44,312 nt of DNA. It comes from an uncultured Verrucomicrobiota bacterium. GTDB lineage: Bacteria; Verrucomicrobiota; Verrucomicrobiia; Opitutales; Opitutaceae. The notes under the pieces were generated by a model, which saw only the letters and a list, made by a program, of their open reading frames with translations, was not told the origin of the DNA and did no database searches. Positions 9,073 through 17,502 of this stretch are shown piece after piece (the stretch's first letter is position 1; each line of letters starts with the position of its first letter). The DNA lies in contig CAIVJE010000044.1 of assembly GCA_903906135.1 (NCBI GenBank), positions 1 to 44,312 of the forward strand, written 5' to 3'. Both the position numbers and the translations under genes were made by a program.

Positions 9073-9545
9073 AATATTTAGTCAGCACCTTAGCGTTGAT
9101 TGTGCTGGGCGCCGGCATTTTTGGTTTTGTTTGTTATCGCCTGAGCTGTGACTCAGCACTGCATGCGGCGGCTGAAAAGAGAGATGCTTGGCATTGGCTG
9201 CGGCAAGATTTCCATCTCACCGATCAGCAGTTTGCCGCAATTCAAGTCGTGCACCAAGCCTACGCCGGCAGCTGCGTTGAGCACTGCCGGTTAATTCAAG
9301 AAGCGACTAAAGTGCGCGATGCGCTGACGGCTAAGCCCAGTTCGCCAGCGGACCGAGTAGCCGCCGAGGTGGCCGTTAAAGAATTACGGTCAGTCTGCGA
9401 GCATGCGCTCACGGGGCATGTGCAAAAAGTGGCCGCGCTGATGTCCGTCGAAGATGGCCGCCGCTATCTGGCGCTGATGTTGCCAAAAATTGCCGCGTTT
9501 GATCATGCGACGGCGCCCGATTTGCAGATGAATCATACTCATTGA
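9069..9545 (+). CDS. CnrX-like periplasmic heavy-metal sensor (putative)
   Basis: 158-residue protein with an N-terminal membrane anchor (about 4-23) and a helical periplasmic domain in the style of CnrX/Spy/CpxP (WHWLRQDFHLTDQQFAAIQ). It carries many soft-metal ligands: C22, C27, H42, H50, H62, C69, H72, C73, C110, H112, with a compact SCVEHC motif and a CEH motif, and ends DLQMNHTH. CnrX itself binds Ni/Co mainly through His, Glu and Met, so the Cys content suggests Cu(I)/Ag(I) here. It starts inside the stop of the upstream gene (ATGA) and ends 3 bp before the sigma gene. Confidence 0.72.
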   Translation: MKYLVSTLALIVLGAGIFGFVCYRLSCDSALHAAAEKRDAWHWLRQDFHLTDQQFAAIQVVHQAYAGSCVEHCRLIQEATKVRDALTAKPSSPADRVAAEVAVKELRSVCEHALTGHVQKVAALMSVEDGRRYLALMLPKIAAFDHATAPDLQMNHTH

Positions 9546-9548
9546 ATC

Positions 9549-10130
9549 ATGGCTGCTGATCTAGCTACTGGCGCCAGCGATGAAGAGTTGATGCGCCGCT
9601 TACAGGGAGGAGAAGAAGCGGCTTTAGCGTCACTGATGGAGCGGTGGGAGATGCCCGTGAAGCGTTTTATTTTTAGGCTCCTCGGTAATGTGACGGAAGC
9701 AGAGGATCTCGCGCAGGAAGTTTTTTGCCGGATCTTTACTAAGCGCATGAGTTATCGGCCGGGCGCAAAATTCTCCACTTGGTGTTACACGATAGCGGCT
9801 AATTTAGCCAAGAATCGCTTGCGCTGGTGGCAGCGTCATCCGGTGCATTCCATCGACGCGTGGATTAAAGCCGGCGGAGAAATTGCTGATGAATCCCGTT
9901 CGGGGGCTTCCGCCGCGCAGGCCGCGTTACGGCAGGAGCAAATTTTAGCCGTGCAACAAGCGGTGCTGGCGCTGCCCCTCGACTTGCGCACCGCGCTCAT
10001 TCTTTTCGAATATGAGGAGCAAACTACCGCTGAGATTGCCGGGGCCTTGGACTGCACCCCGAAAGCAGTGGAGAATCGCCTTTATCGTGCGCGGCAGTTG
10101 CTCCAGCGGTCTTTATTTTCTGCGGCCTGA
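9549..10130 (+). CDS. ECF-type RNA polymerase sigma factor (CnrH-like position)
   Basis: 193-residue group IV sigma factor. Region 2 is clear (EAEDLAQEVFCRIF and KFSTWCYTIAANLAKNRLR). Region 4 is a helix-turn-helix at about 140-188 (LALPLDLRTALILFEYEEQT, then TAEIAGALDCTPKAVENRLY). No extra C-terminal domain is present. The gene is last in the anti-sigma/sensor/sigma trio and 3 bp behind the sensor. It most likely directs transcription from the two matching promoter elements at 8672-8700 and 8720-8748, activating its own operon and the Cus genes. It converges with the phosphatase gene 18 bp away. Confidence 0.9.
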   Translation: MAADLATGASDEELMRRLQGGEEAALASLMERWEMPVKRFIFRLLGNVTEAEDLAQEVFCRIFTKRMSYRPGAKFSTWCYTIAANLAKNRLRWWQRHPVHSIDAWIKAGGEIADESRSGASAAQAALRQEQILAVQQAVLALPLDLRTALILFEYEEQTTAEIAGALDCTPKAVENRLYRARQLLQRSLFSAA

Positions 10131-10147
10131 ACAGTTCGAGGAGATTA

Positions 10148-10870
10148 TTACGCTGCTTTCCGCTGAAGCCAGGGAGCGATTTCTGCCTGAATTTCTTTCA
10201 GCTTATTTTGCAGTGCGGGAGTTTTCAGCATTTCACGGCTGATGGCTGCGCCCAGAATTCGGCCGGCTTCGACGTCACTGGGGTAATGAACGCCCGCCAG
10301 GAGTCGGCCCCAGCGATTAGCGGCGGCGCGGGTCTGAAAAGCGGCGGCGTGCTCAGGAAAAAGACTGCTGAGTACCGCGGCCCACGCGGTGGCGCGCATC
10401 GCGTGACCACTGGGGTAAGAGCCGGTATCTCGTAATTCCACACACGGCTGGAGCCGCGTATCCAGGAAGGGCGGCCGTCGTCGGTTGAAATATGTTTTAG
10501 TCGCTCGGCTAAATAAATCCAAGTCACTGCCGAGGTGGGCGAGGACGGTGGCCGTTTGAGGCAGCTTGGTCGCGGTAAACCACGGGCCGAGAACGGCCGC
10601 GCCAAAGCTAAAAAAATCCTCCGCTTCGATCAGGTGCGCTTGGCTTACTTGCGCTGGAGTCCGCGCGAGTTGCAGCTGATAGAGCACTTCTAATTCGGCC
10701 TGCTGCACCAGTGAGTCTCGGGCCGGCGGTGGGGGGAGTAACGCCGGAAGATCAAGCGCCGCGGGCGCCAAGAAATAAGCGGTGGCGGCGGGGTGGGTGG
10801 GGGCGGCTGGAGCCGCGGTTAAACCAGCGGCGTTAAATAATACGCAGCAACTCAGGAATAATTGCTTCAT
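10148..10870 (-). CDS. Class A acid phosphatase, PAP2 superfamily (PhoN-like)
   Basis: Secreted non-specific phosphomonoesterase. A signal peptide is visible (MKQLFLSCCVLFNAAGLTAA). The three PAP2 motifs are in order: KTYFNRRRPP (K-x6-RP), YPSGHAM (PSGH), and RWGRLLAGVHYPSD (R-x5-H-x3-D). The 240-residue length matches class A enzymes. The ATG overlaps the pyruvate kinase stop by ATGA, so the two are translationally coupled. The pairing with a glycolytic enzyme and a divergent organophosphate antiporter suggests phosphate ester scavenging, which is inference. Confidence 0.92.
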   Translation of the reverse strand: MKQLFLSCCVLFNAAGLTAAPAAPTHPAATAYFLAPAALDLPALLPPPPARDSLVQQAELEVLYQLQLARTPAQVSQAHLIEAEDFFSFGAAVLGPWFTATKLPQTATVLAHLGSDLDLFSRATKTYFNRRRPPFLDTRLQPCVELRDTGSYPSGHAMRATAWAAVLSSLFPEHAAAFQTRAAANRWGRLLAGVHYPSDVEAGRILGAAISREMLKTPALQNKLKEIQAEIAPWLQRKAA

Positions 10871-12312
10871 GGGCTGGCGGAAAAAACTTCCCGCAGTTGA
10901 ATGCTATCAATGCGCCGATCTTTCGTCTGGATATCGGAAACAATGATCAATTTGTCGCCATCGCGAACGCGGCCCAATTTCAGCAGGGAGGCGATCGCCC
11001 GCTCAATCGTGGCTTCGGGATTACTGAAAGGCGTGAGTAAAAAAGGCTCCACGGCTCGGACGATGCGCAAGTGACGCATGGTCTCAACGCAATCGGTGAT
11101 AGCGAGAATCGGCGCGTGCGGTGGCCGGTGGGCCGCGAGCCCCGAGGCATTGGTGCCATGCCGGGTGAACACCACGATGAGCGAGCGAGGGATTTCGTTA
11201 GCCAGCACCACGGCCGCCCGAAATACTTTCATGCGCTCGCTGATAAACACGGCCGGCTCGGCAATATCGATTGCCTGTTCGGCCTCAATCCGCCGCGCAA
11301 TGGTGTCAAGAATTCGCACGCATTCGAGTGGGTATTTCCCAATGGTAGTTTCGCCTGAAAGCATGACGCAGTCCGCCTGTTCATAAACTGCGTTCGCCAC
11401 ATCCGTGATTTCCGCGCGGTTGGGCATGGGTTGGGTGATCATCGATTCCAGCATGTGGGTGGCGATGATGACGGGTCGACCGATGGCCAAACAGGTGCGC
11501 ACGGCGCGACGCTGAATGACCGGCAGCTCTTGTAGCGGGACTTCAATGCCGAGATCGCCGCGGGCGACCATCAAAACATCGGTGGCTCGGATGATTTCAT
11601 CGAGGTTATTGATGGCAGACTGGTCCTCGATTTTAGCGACGATGCGCGCGTGGGAATTTCTCTCCTTTAAGAAGAGCCGGAGCTTTTCAATATCAGAGGC
11701 TTCGCGAACAAAAGAGAGGGCGATGAAGTCGACGCCTTCTTCAACGCCAACGATCGTGTCGGCTCGATCCTTAGCGGTAAAGGAGGGCAGGTTAATGTGG
11801 ACCCCGGGCAGATTGATATGGCGGCGAGACGTGAGCGAGCCGGGCGTGAGCACACGGCAACGAATATGCGCTTGGTCTTTGCCGAGCACTACTAGGCGAA
11901 TCTGGCCGCTATCGACTAGGACCGTATCGCCAACCTTGATGTCATTGACGAGGTCGGGATAATTGACGTCGACGGAGCGAATTTCCGCGCTGCGCTTGGG
12001 CTCGGTTTCAGGTCGGACGGTGAAGTCAAAAATCTCACCCACCTTAAGATCGAGCGGCTCCGTCAATTCTCCCGTGCGAATTTCTGGGCCTTTGATATCC
12101 ATCATGATGGCCACGTCGCGTCCGGCTTTTTGGGCGGCGGTGCGAATCCGTCGAATGATGAGTCGCGTCCAATCGTGTTTAGCGTGCGCCATATTAAGGC
12201 GGACGACATCAACGCCCGCGGTAATCAATTGGCCCAGCATCGCCTCGCTTTCAGTCGCCGGCCCGAGCGTAGCAATAATTTTGGTACGCCGGAGGGAATG
12301 GGTCGAAGGCAT
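10867..12312 (-). CDS. pyk: Pyruvate kinase
   Basis: Converts phosphoenolpyruvate and ADP to pyruvate and ATP. Seen: the N-terminal RRTKIIATLGPATES, the active-site region MVARGDLGIEVPLQELPVIQ, and SGETTIGKYPLE. From the ATG at 12312 the protein is 481 residues, the usual bacterial size. The frame stays open for 91 more codons upstream (to an ATG at 12585), but that stretch is Arg/Pro/Ala-rich, resembles no known domain and precedes the canonical N-terminus, so I place it outside the gene. The stop overlaps the phosphatase start. Confidence 0.94.
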   Translation of the reverse strand: MPSTHSLRRTKIIATLGPATESEAMLGQLITAGVDVVRLNMAHAKHDWTRLIIRRIRTAAQKAGRDVAIMMDIKGPEIRTGELTEPLDLKVGEIFDFTVRPETEPKRSAEIRSVDVNYPDLVNDIKVGDTVLVDSGQIRLVVLGKDQAHIRCRVLTPGSLTSRRHINLPGVHINLPSFTAKDRADTIVGVEEGVDFIALSFVREASDIEKLRLFLKERNSHARIVAKIEDQSAINNLDEIIRATDVLMVARGDLGIEVPLQELPVIQRRAVRTCLAIGRPVIIATHMLESMITQPMPNRAEITDVANAVYEQADCVMLSGETTIGKYPLECVRILDTIARRIEAEQAIDIAEPAVFISERMKVFRAAVVLANEIPRSLIVVFTRHGTNASGLAAHRPPHAPILAITDCVETMRHLRIVRAVEPFLLTPFSNPEATIERAIASLLKLGRVRDGDKLIIVSDIQTKDRRIDSIQLREVFSASP

Positions 12313-12632
12313 AGCGTTGATGCCAGCAGCAATCGCATAGCCCGCAAAGCCTATTTCCGCGCGCCGGGCCGCGGGGCGGGATAATTTCGCGGTGAGTTCT
12401 CGGGCCCGTGCGGAGTTTAGCTTTAAATTTCCTCGGGGGCGCGGCGCTCCTTGCCGCCTCGGCAGATTTCGGCAATAATCGGTGGCTTTGTGACAATTGA
12501 GCGGCGGGTTACCCAGCGGCCTTGCGGTCAGAGATTTTCGGCGTGCTTTGACCGGTAGGTCCGGTAGTTTTGAAGGCGTGATCATTTCCGCTGCTAACCA
12601 TTAGCAGTCATTTCCAACCATCTATTAGTCTC
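12313..12632. other. 320-bp divergent intergenic region between pyk and the OPA antiporter
   Basis: No gene is supported here. The minus strand is open for 91 codons in the pyk frame, but composition argues against coding. A perfect inverted repeat CTGCTAA-CCA-TTAGCAG lies at 12591-12607, 25 bp upstream of the antiporter start, and may be an operator or leader hairpin. I see no convincing -35/-10 pair. Confidence 0.4.
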
Positions 12633-14096
12633 ATGGATCTCGGCCTCGTTGGTTTCTGTCTGCTGATTGTCATCGGAATTTATTTTTATAATAATCCGGT
12701 CAAGCACGGCCCGTGGTTTTTAAGCCGTCGCTTCATCAATTGGTTTCCTCTCGGGATGACCTACGCGTTCCTTTACATGGGGCGCTATAACTTGGCCGTG
12801 GCGAAAACGGCACTCGGGGCCTTGATGACAAATGAGGAGTTCGGCCTGATTTTTGCGGCGGGCACGGGAACTTACGCCTTATCGTTTCTGGTGAACGGGC
12901 CGCTGGTGGATAAAATTGGCGGTAAGAAAGGAATAATTATTGCCGCGTTGGGTGCCTCGCTGGCCAATCTGGCCCTCGGGGTGGTCACTTGGCTGGTGGT
13001 GACCGGTCGATTACAAATGCGGTTAGTGGGGGTGTTCTCCGTTCTTTACGCCCTCAATATGTATTTTCAGAGCTACGGCGCCGTCTCAATTATTAAGGTC
13101 AAAGCCAACTGGTTTCATGTCCGAGAGCGCGGTTTGTTCGGGGCGATTTTTGGCACGCTGATATCCTTCGGGGTTTATTTTGCCTTCGATTGGGGGGCGG
13201 CGATTATTAAGATGACCAAGGCCAATGCCGTCGCGACCGATCATTGGCTGCCGGATATGATTCGGCGGCTCTTTATGCCCGCTGGGTTAGGCGTTGATGC
13301 CACCTGGGCCGTATTTTTCATCCCCGGGGCGATCTTACTGGTTTGGGTTATCTTAGATCTATGGCTGATTAAGGATACGCCCGAGGAGGCCGGTTTTCCG
13401 CATCTCGATACACACGATGCCTCGTCGGGTCACATGCATGAGGAGTATTCAACCCGCGATTTGCTGAAGAAGGTTTTCTATAATCCGCTCATGTTGATGT
13501 TCGCCGGGGTGGAGCTTACGTCGGGGGTGCTGCGTAATGGGATCATGCAATGGTACTCGGTGTTTGCCCATGATGTGAAACAGGTCGGCGCGGAAGGGAT
13601 TCTCGCTAACTGGGGCCTGCTCTTGTGTATCTTCGGCATCGTCGGAGCCTTCGCGGGTGGATTAATTTCCGATAAGCTATTTCAATCTCGGCGGGGCCCC
13701 CCGGCGGCCATGTTTAGCTTCTTTATGTTTTTAATGGCGGCGGTGATGGCGATGACGATTTTTTCCAATCCGCTGGTGGTCGGCATCGCGGCTCTGCTTA
13801 TTGTGGGGGCCGTGACGGGCGTCCATTCGTTGATGTCCGGTACGGCGGCGGCTGATTTTGGTGGCCGTAAAGCGACCGCCACCTGCTCAGGCATTCTCGA
13901 CGGCTGTGTTTATTTGGGCAGCAGTGTGCAATCGATCAGCGTGGGCTATCTGTCAGGTTATAGCTGGCAATGGTGGCCAATTTTCCTGATGCCGTTTGCC
14001 CTGATCGGCAGTGTGGTTGCCTGGCGCATTTGGCATGAGTTGCCGGATGCGACCCGAAAATATATCGCCGAACACGAGCAGCCTGCTACGAAGTGA
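12633..14096 (+). CDS. MFS transporter, organophosphate:phosphate antiporter (GlpT/UhpT) family
   Basis: Inner-membrane carrier of 487 residues with about 12 hydrophobic segments and a hydrophilic His-containing loop in the middle (around residues 255-285). GMTYAFLYMGRYNLAVAK near the N-terminus and LVDKIGGKKG in the first cytoplasmic loop match the OPA family, which exchanges glycerol-3-phosphate or sugar phosphates for phosphate. Exact substrate cannot be read from sequence; a UhpC-like sensing role is possible. It is divergent from pyruvate kinase and the phosphatase, consistent with uptake of phosphorylated carbon compounds. Confidence 0.82.
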   Translation: MDLGLVGFCLLIVIGIYFYNNPVKHGPWFLSRRFINWFPLGMTYAFLYMGRYNLAVAKTALGALMTNEEFGLIFAAGTGTYALSFLVNGPLVDKIGGKKGIIIAALGASLANLALGVVTWLVVTGRLQMRLVGVFSVLYALNMYFQSYGAVSIIKVKANWFHVRERGLFGAIFGTLISFGVYFAFDWGAAIIKMTKANAVATDHWLPDMIRRLFMPAGLGVDATWAVFFIPGAILLVWVILDLWLIKDTPEEAGFPHLDTHDASSGHMHEEYSTRDLLKKVFYNPLMLMFAGVELTSGVLRNGIMQWYSVFAHDVKQVGAEGILANWGLLLCIFGIVGAFAGGLISDKLFQSRRGPPAAMFSFFMFLMAAVMAMTIFSNPLVVGIAALLIVGAVTGVHSLMSGTAAADFGGRKATATCSGILDGCVYLGSSVQSISVGYLSGYSWQWWPIFLMPFALIGSVVAWRIWHELPDATRKYIAEHEQPATK

Positions 14097-14142
14097 GCGC
14101 CGCGCTGGATCGCCTCTGCCAAGTGGCCGGGTGGAGGCGGCT

Positions 14143-14934
14143 TTAGGCGAATTCGTAAAAAGGCGTACTCGCCCCAGCTCCGACGACGGAAAAACCGCAG
14201 CCCCGTGCTGTGAGTACGGCGCCGCAGGCGGTCGCCACGGCCGCGGGTGAATTGCAATCTTGACTGAGGTGGGCAAAGAAAACTTGGCGCCAACGAGACT
14301 CGGTGACGGATTCAAGCAACTCGCGCGCGGCGGCATTGGAGAGATGGCCGTGCCGCCCGCTGATTCGCTGTTTGGTGCTCCACGGACGTTTCGTGTCCGC
14401 TTCTAGCATTTGCGAACAATGATTAGCTTCGACGACCAACACATCGGCGCCCCGGATCCGTTCCCGCACGTGCAGCGGCGCATGACCAAGATCGGTGAGC
14501 CAAGCTAAACTGCGGCGCGGCGAGAGCAGATCATTTTCACCATGGGCGATCAAAAATCCCACCGGCTCCTGCGCGTCGTGGGGCACGGCGAAGCTACTGA
14601 TTTCTAGATCGCGAAACTGGAAGGTGCTCCCCGTTTCAAAAAGCTGCCAGGGTACCCGATGCTTGAGCCCTTCCTGGGCTTTGGTCGCGGTCGCGCGATT
14701 AGCAAAAACCTTGATTTGAGGATATCGTGCCAGTCCCTTCAATCCTGCCGCATGATCGCCATGTTCGTGGGTTAAGAGAATTGCATCAATGGATTCAATT
14801 TTTTCCCCCAGATTTTCGAGCATACCGGCCAATCGTTTCGCCGAGAAGCCCGCGTCAATCAGGACGCGCGTATTATCAGTCTGCAGGAAAGCAGCATTAC
14901 CGCTACTCCCACTGCCGAGAATACTGAAGCGCAT
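14143..14934 (-). CDS. MBL-fold metallo-hydrolase, WalJ/YycJ-like
   Basis: Cytoplasmic metallo-beta-lactamase-fold hydrolase, 263 residues. It opens with FSILGSGSSGNAAFLQTD and carries the metal motif LLTHEHGDHAAGL (HxHxDH), then HGHLSNAAARELL and VFFAHLSQDCNSP, a pattern of the WalJ/YycJ group. Members are annotated as phosphodiesterases or nucleases, with roles suggested in DNA repair or cell-wall signalling. No WalRK genes are next to it. I prefer the ATG at 14934 (MRFSILG); ATGs at 14940 and 14964 are in frame. The next gene, queD, is divergent. Confidence 0.82.
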   Translation of the reverse strand: MRFSILGSGSSGNAAFLQTDNTRVLIDAGFSAKRLAGMLENLGEKIESIDAILLTHEHGDHAAGLKGLARYPQIKVFANRATATKAQEGLKHRVPWQLFETGSTFQFRDLEISSFAVPHDAQEPVGFLIAHGENDLLSPRRSLAWLTDLGHAPLHVRERIRGADVLVVEANHCSQMLEADTKRPWSTKQRISGRHGHLSNAAARELLESVTESRWRQVFFAHLSQDCNSPAAVATACGAVLTARGCGFSVVGAGASTPFYEFA

Positions 14935-15051
14935 TGCCATGGAGGGGGATGAACAGGGGTCCACCGGACCCGCGCAACCGTTATTTTAATCAATAGCTCG
15001 CTGGGTCGTGGGGGATTGACGCCAAGGAAAATCTGACTTCGCTTGCTCGTC

Positions 15052-15528
15052 ATGTCGTCACCAGCCGCCACTCCTGCATCATTTGCCGCTCCCACCCGTG
15101 GGCGGACGGGGACCGTTTATATAACGCGGCAAGTGCACTTTAATTCGGCGCATCGGTTGCATAACCCCAGTAAGAGTCAGGCGTGGAATGAGGAACATTA
15201 TGGGCTCTGCACCAATCCCCATTGGCACGGCCATAATTATGTACTCGAGGTGACGTTGCGCGGTGCGCCCGATCCCGACACGGGGTACATCATGGATTTG
15301 GGTAAGTTGAAGCAAATCTTACTGCGGTCGGTCGTCGACAAATGTGATCATCGCAACCTCAACGAGGAGGTGGATTTTTTGCGCGGGGTGAATCCTTCCA
15401 CGGAAAATCTGGTCATCGCCTTTTGGCAGGAGATTGCCCCGCACATCACGAGCGGACAATTACACTGCGTGCGTTTGTACGAGACGCCGCGCAATTTTGC
15501 CGAGTATTTTGGACCCGATCCCCAATAA
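15052..15528 (+). CDS. queD: 6-pyruvoyl-tetrahydropterin synthase / QueD family
   Basis: Converts dihydroneopterin triphosphate to 6-carboxy-tetrahydropterin for queuosine, or to 6-pyruvoyl-tetrahydropterin. Zinc ligands: HFNSAHRL and HWHGHNY; the catalytic Cys is in [14 protein letters not shown], and STENL follows. The spacing around the Cys (longer [11 protein letters not shown] loop) resembles eukaryotic PTPS more than E. coli QueD, so the product is less certain than the fold. An upstream TTG is possible; I chose the ATG at 15052. The next gene, folE2, makes its substrate, 59 bp downstream, supporting a two-gene pterin operon. Confidence 0.85.
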   Translation: MSSPAATPASFAAPTRGRTGTVYITRQVHFNSAHRLHNPSKSQAWNEEHYGLCTNPHWHGHNYVLEVTLRGAPDPDTGYIMDLGKLKQILLRSVVDKCDHRNLNEEVDFLRGVNPSTENLVIAFWQEIAPHITSGQLHCVRLYETPRNFAEYFGPDPQ

Positions 15529-15587
15529 TTATTTTACCGCGGTTAACGTCACCCGCGGGCCTACCAACCAAAAACGACCCGTTCTCC

Positions 15588-16559
15588 ATGAAACAGATGT
15601 ATCTACACCGCTCGAGCAGCGGACAGCCAGCGTCAGTTAAGCGAAAGTATGATCAGAAATTTCGCACCACAGCCGCCTATCGTGCGAGTATGCCCGACAT
15701 GATGGAGGTCGCGCATGAGGCCATTCAGGGAGCCAATGTACCCATTCAACAGGTCGGGATTCATAACTTCAAGTTGCCCCTTAAGTATCGCACCAAAGCC
15801 GGCAAGATTCTCACGTTAGAAACCAGCGTGACCGGCACGGTGTCGCTCGAGGCTGAGCTCAAAGGGATTAATATGGGCCGCATCATGCGTTCTTTCTATG
15901 AACATAAAGATGCCGTTACGACAGGCGAGTGGATGGGTAAAATTTTAAAAAGTTATCTCCGCACGGTGGCGAGTAAGGATGCGCGGCTAAAAATTTCTTT
16001 CTCCTATCCGATGGTACGTGACAGCCTGCGCAGCGGTCTGGCCGGTTTTCAGTTTTATACGGTGGCCTTCGAGGGTGTGATGACGCGCGATGGCCGCTAT
16101 CGTCGTTTCATTCATTTTGATTTTGTTTATTCATCCGCGTGTCCCTGCTCGGCGGAATTAACGGAGCACGCGCGCGATCAGCGCGGGGCGTATGGCGTGT
16201 CGCATTCCCAGCGCAGCAAGGCGCGGATTACCTTAGAAGAAAATGACGGGAGGAAAATCTGGATCGAGGATGTGCATGCGCTGTGTCTGCGCGCCTTACA
16301 GACAGAGACCCAGGTCATGGTGAAGCGAGAAGATGAGCAGGCCTTCGCTGAGTTAAATGGGGCGAACCTCAAATTTGTCGAAGATGCCGCCCGCTTACTT
16401 TATCAAGTCTTTGATGCTGATCGCCGAATTAAGGATTTCCGCATCGCTTGTTCCCATCTCGAGTCGCTGCATTCTCACGATGCGGTCAGCGTGATCTGCA
16501 AAGGGGTCAAAGGTGGGTTTACCGCGGACTTCATGGACTTCGGCGCCTTGGTGTGCTGA
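15588..16559 (+). CDS. folE2: GTP cyclohydrolase IB
   Basis: Converts GTP to 7,8-dihydroneopterin triphosphate, the first step of folate and queuosine synthesis. FolE2 (type IB) features: HNFKLPLKY, a catalytic-Cys segment [20 protein letters not shown], and [12 protein letters not shown] near the C-terminus. 323 residues. I chose the ATG at 15588 ([13 protein letters not shown]), ignoring 55 open codons that overlap queD. Type IB enzymes work with metals other than zinc and in several bacteria take over when zinc is scarce; whether a FolE1 exists elsewhere cannot be seen. Confidence 0.93.
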   Translation: MKQMYLHRSSSGQPASVKRKYDQKFRTTAAYRASMPDMMEVAHEAIQGANVPIQQVGIHNFKLPLKYRTKAGKILTLETSVTGTVSLEAELKGINMGRIMRSFYEHKDAVTTGEWMGKILKSYLRTVASKDARLKISFSYPMVRDSLRSGLAGFQFYTVAFEGVMTRDGRYRRFIHFDFVYSSACPCSAELTEHARDQRGAYGVSHSQRSKARITLEENDGRKIWIEDVHALCLRALQTETQVMVKREDEQAFAELNGANLKFVEDAARLLYQVFDADRRIKDFRIACSHLESLHSHDAVSVICKGVKGGFTADFMDFGALVC

Positions 16560-16748
16560 AGGAAGGTGCTCGGTCATGGGTAAGGGGTCATTGGCTGATC
16601 CGCTGGTCATCTCACTTGCGCCTTTATTTTGCAGTGGGCTCGGTCCCAAAAAGCACGAAGCTGTGCGCAGGGCTTGAGCTTAAAGCTTAACCATAAAACC
16701 TAGAGCTATCTCGCCCGCCCGCGTAATGAAGATTTTAGGTTGAATTTA

Positions 16749-16783
16749 CCGATAACCGATAACCAATAACCCCTAACCGATAC
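16749..16783 (+). repeat. Five tandem heptads (CCGATAA-like) upstream of the SDR gene
   Basis: Five head-to-tail 7-mers: CCGATAA, CCGATAA, CCAATAA, CCCCTAA, CCGATAC. They end 2 bp before the ATG at 16786, so they would lie in the mRNA leader or promoter. The rest of the 226-bp gap after folE2 shows nothing recognisable. Confidence 0.8.
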
Positions 16784-16785
16784 CC

Positions 16786-17502
16786 ATGGCCTCTAAGCCT
16801 CCCCTCATCCTCATCACGGGCGCCTCTCAGGGCATTGGCGCCGCCATTGCCCACGTCTTTGCCGGGCAAATTCCTGGGGTGCGTTTGGCTTTAGTGGCGC
16901 GCAGCGAGAAAAATCTTCAGCGGGTCGCCCGCGCTTGTCTGCAAGCGGGGGCCACGGTCGAAATTTTCCCTTGCGATGTAACTGATGAAGGCGCGGTCGC
17001 CGCGATGGCGCGGGCGGTACACAAACATTTTGGCCCCGTGGATGCGCTTATCAATAATGCGGGTACCTTTACGATGGCGCCCTTTACCCAAACCAAGGTC
17101 GCGGAATTTGATCGTCAGATTGCCGTGAATCTCCGGAGCCCTTTTCTGGTTACGCAGGCCTTCTTGCCGGCGATGCTCCAGCGGAAGCGCGGCAGTATTT
17201 TTTTTATGAGCTCAATCGCCGGACGCGGGGCTTATCCTAACGCCGCTGCTTATTGCGCGGCGAAGTTTGGGGTAACGGGCCTAGCGCAGGTACTGCGCGC
17301 GGAGACTAAAAATCGCGGGATCCGCGTCTGCTGCCTTCACCCCGGAGCGACCTGGTCGCCTTCATGGTCGGGGAGTGGTGTTAAGAAGGAACGAATCATG
17401 CCAGCGGCGGATATTGCGCGGGCGGTTTATGATATTTACAGCCTCGGTCCACGGACCGTCGTTGAAGAAATTGTGCTCCGGCCCCAGCTCGGGGATCTCT
17501 AA
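16786..17502 (+). CDS. Short-chain dehydrogenase/reductase, unknown substrate
   Basis: 238-residue classical SDR. Cofactor motif ITGASQGIGAAIAHVF at the N-terminus, structural NNAGTF, catalytic Ser in MSSIAGRGAYP and the YCAAKFG (YxxxK) pair, followed by HPGATWSPSW. It probably prefers NADP(H) judging from ARSEKNL after strand 2, which is weak evidence. Substrate cannot be assigned and the neighbours do not help. The stop codon directly abuts that of the convergent ruvB, with no base between, so the two genes must terminate inside each other or share a terminator I cannot see. Confidence 0.88.
   Translation: MASKPPLILITGASQGIGAAIAHVFAGQIPGVRLALVARSEKNLQRVARACLQAGATVEIFPCDVTDEGAVAAMARAVHKHFGPVDALINNAGTFTMAPFTQTKVAEFDRQIAVNLRSPFLVTQAFLPAMLQRKRGSIFFMSSIAGRGAYPNAAAYCAAKFGVTGLAQVLRAETKNRGIRVCCLHPGATWSPSWSGSGVKKERIMPAADIARAVYDIYSLGPRTVVEEIVLRPQLGDL

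Noticed and set aside
12313-12585. N-terminal extension of pyruvate kinase by 91 residues
   Set aside because: Arg/Pro/Ala-rich, precedes the canonical N-terminus, no domain.
14935-15051. preQ1 riboswitch upstream of queD
   Set aside because: Looked for the short hairpin and A-rich tail of preQ1-I; nothing convincing.
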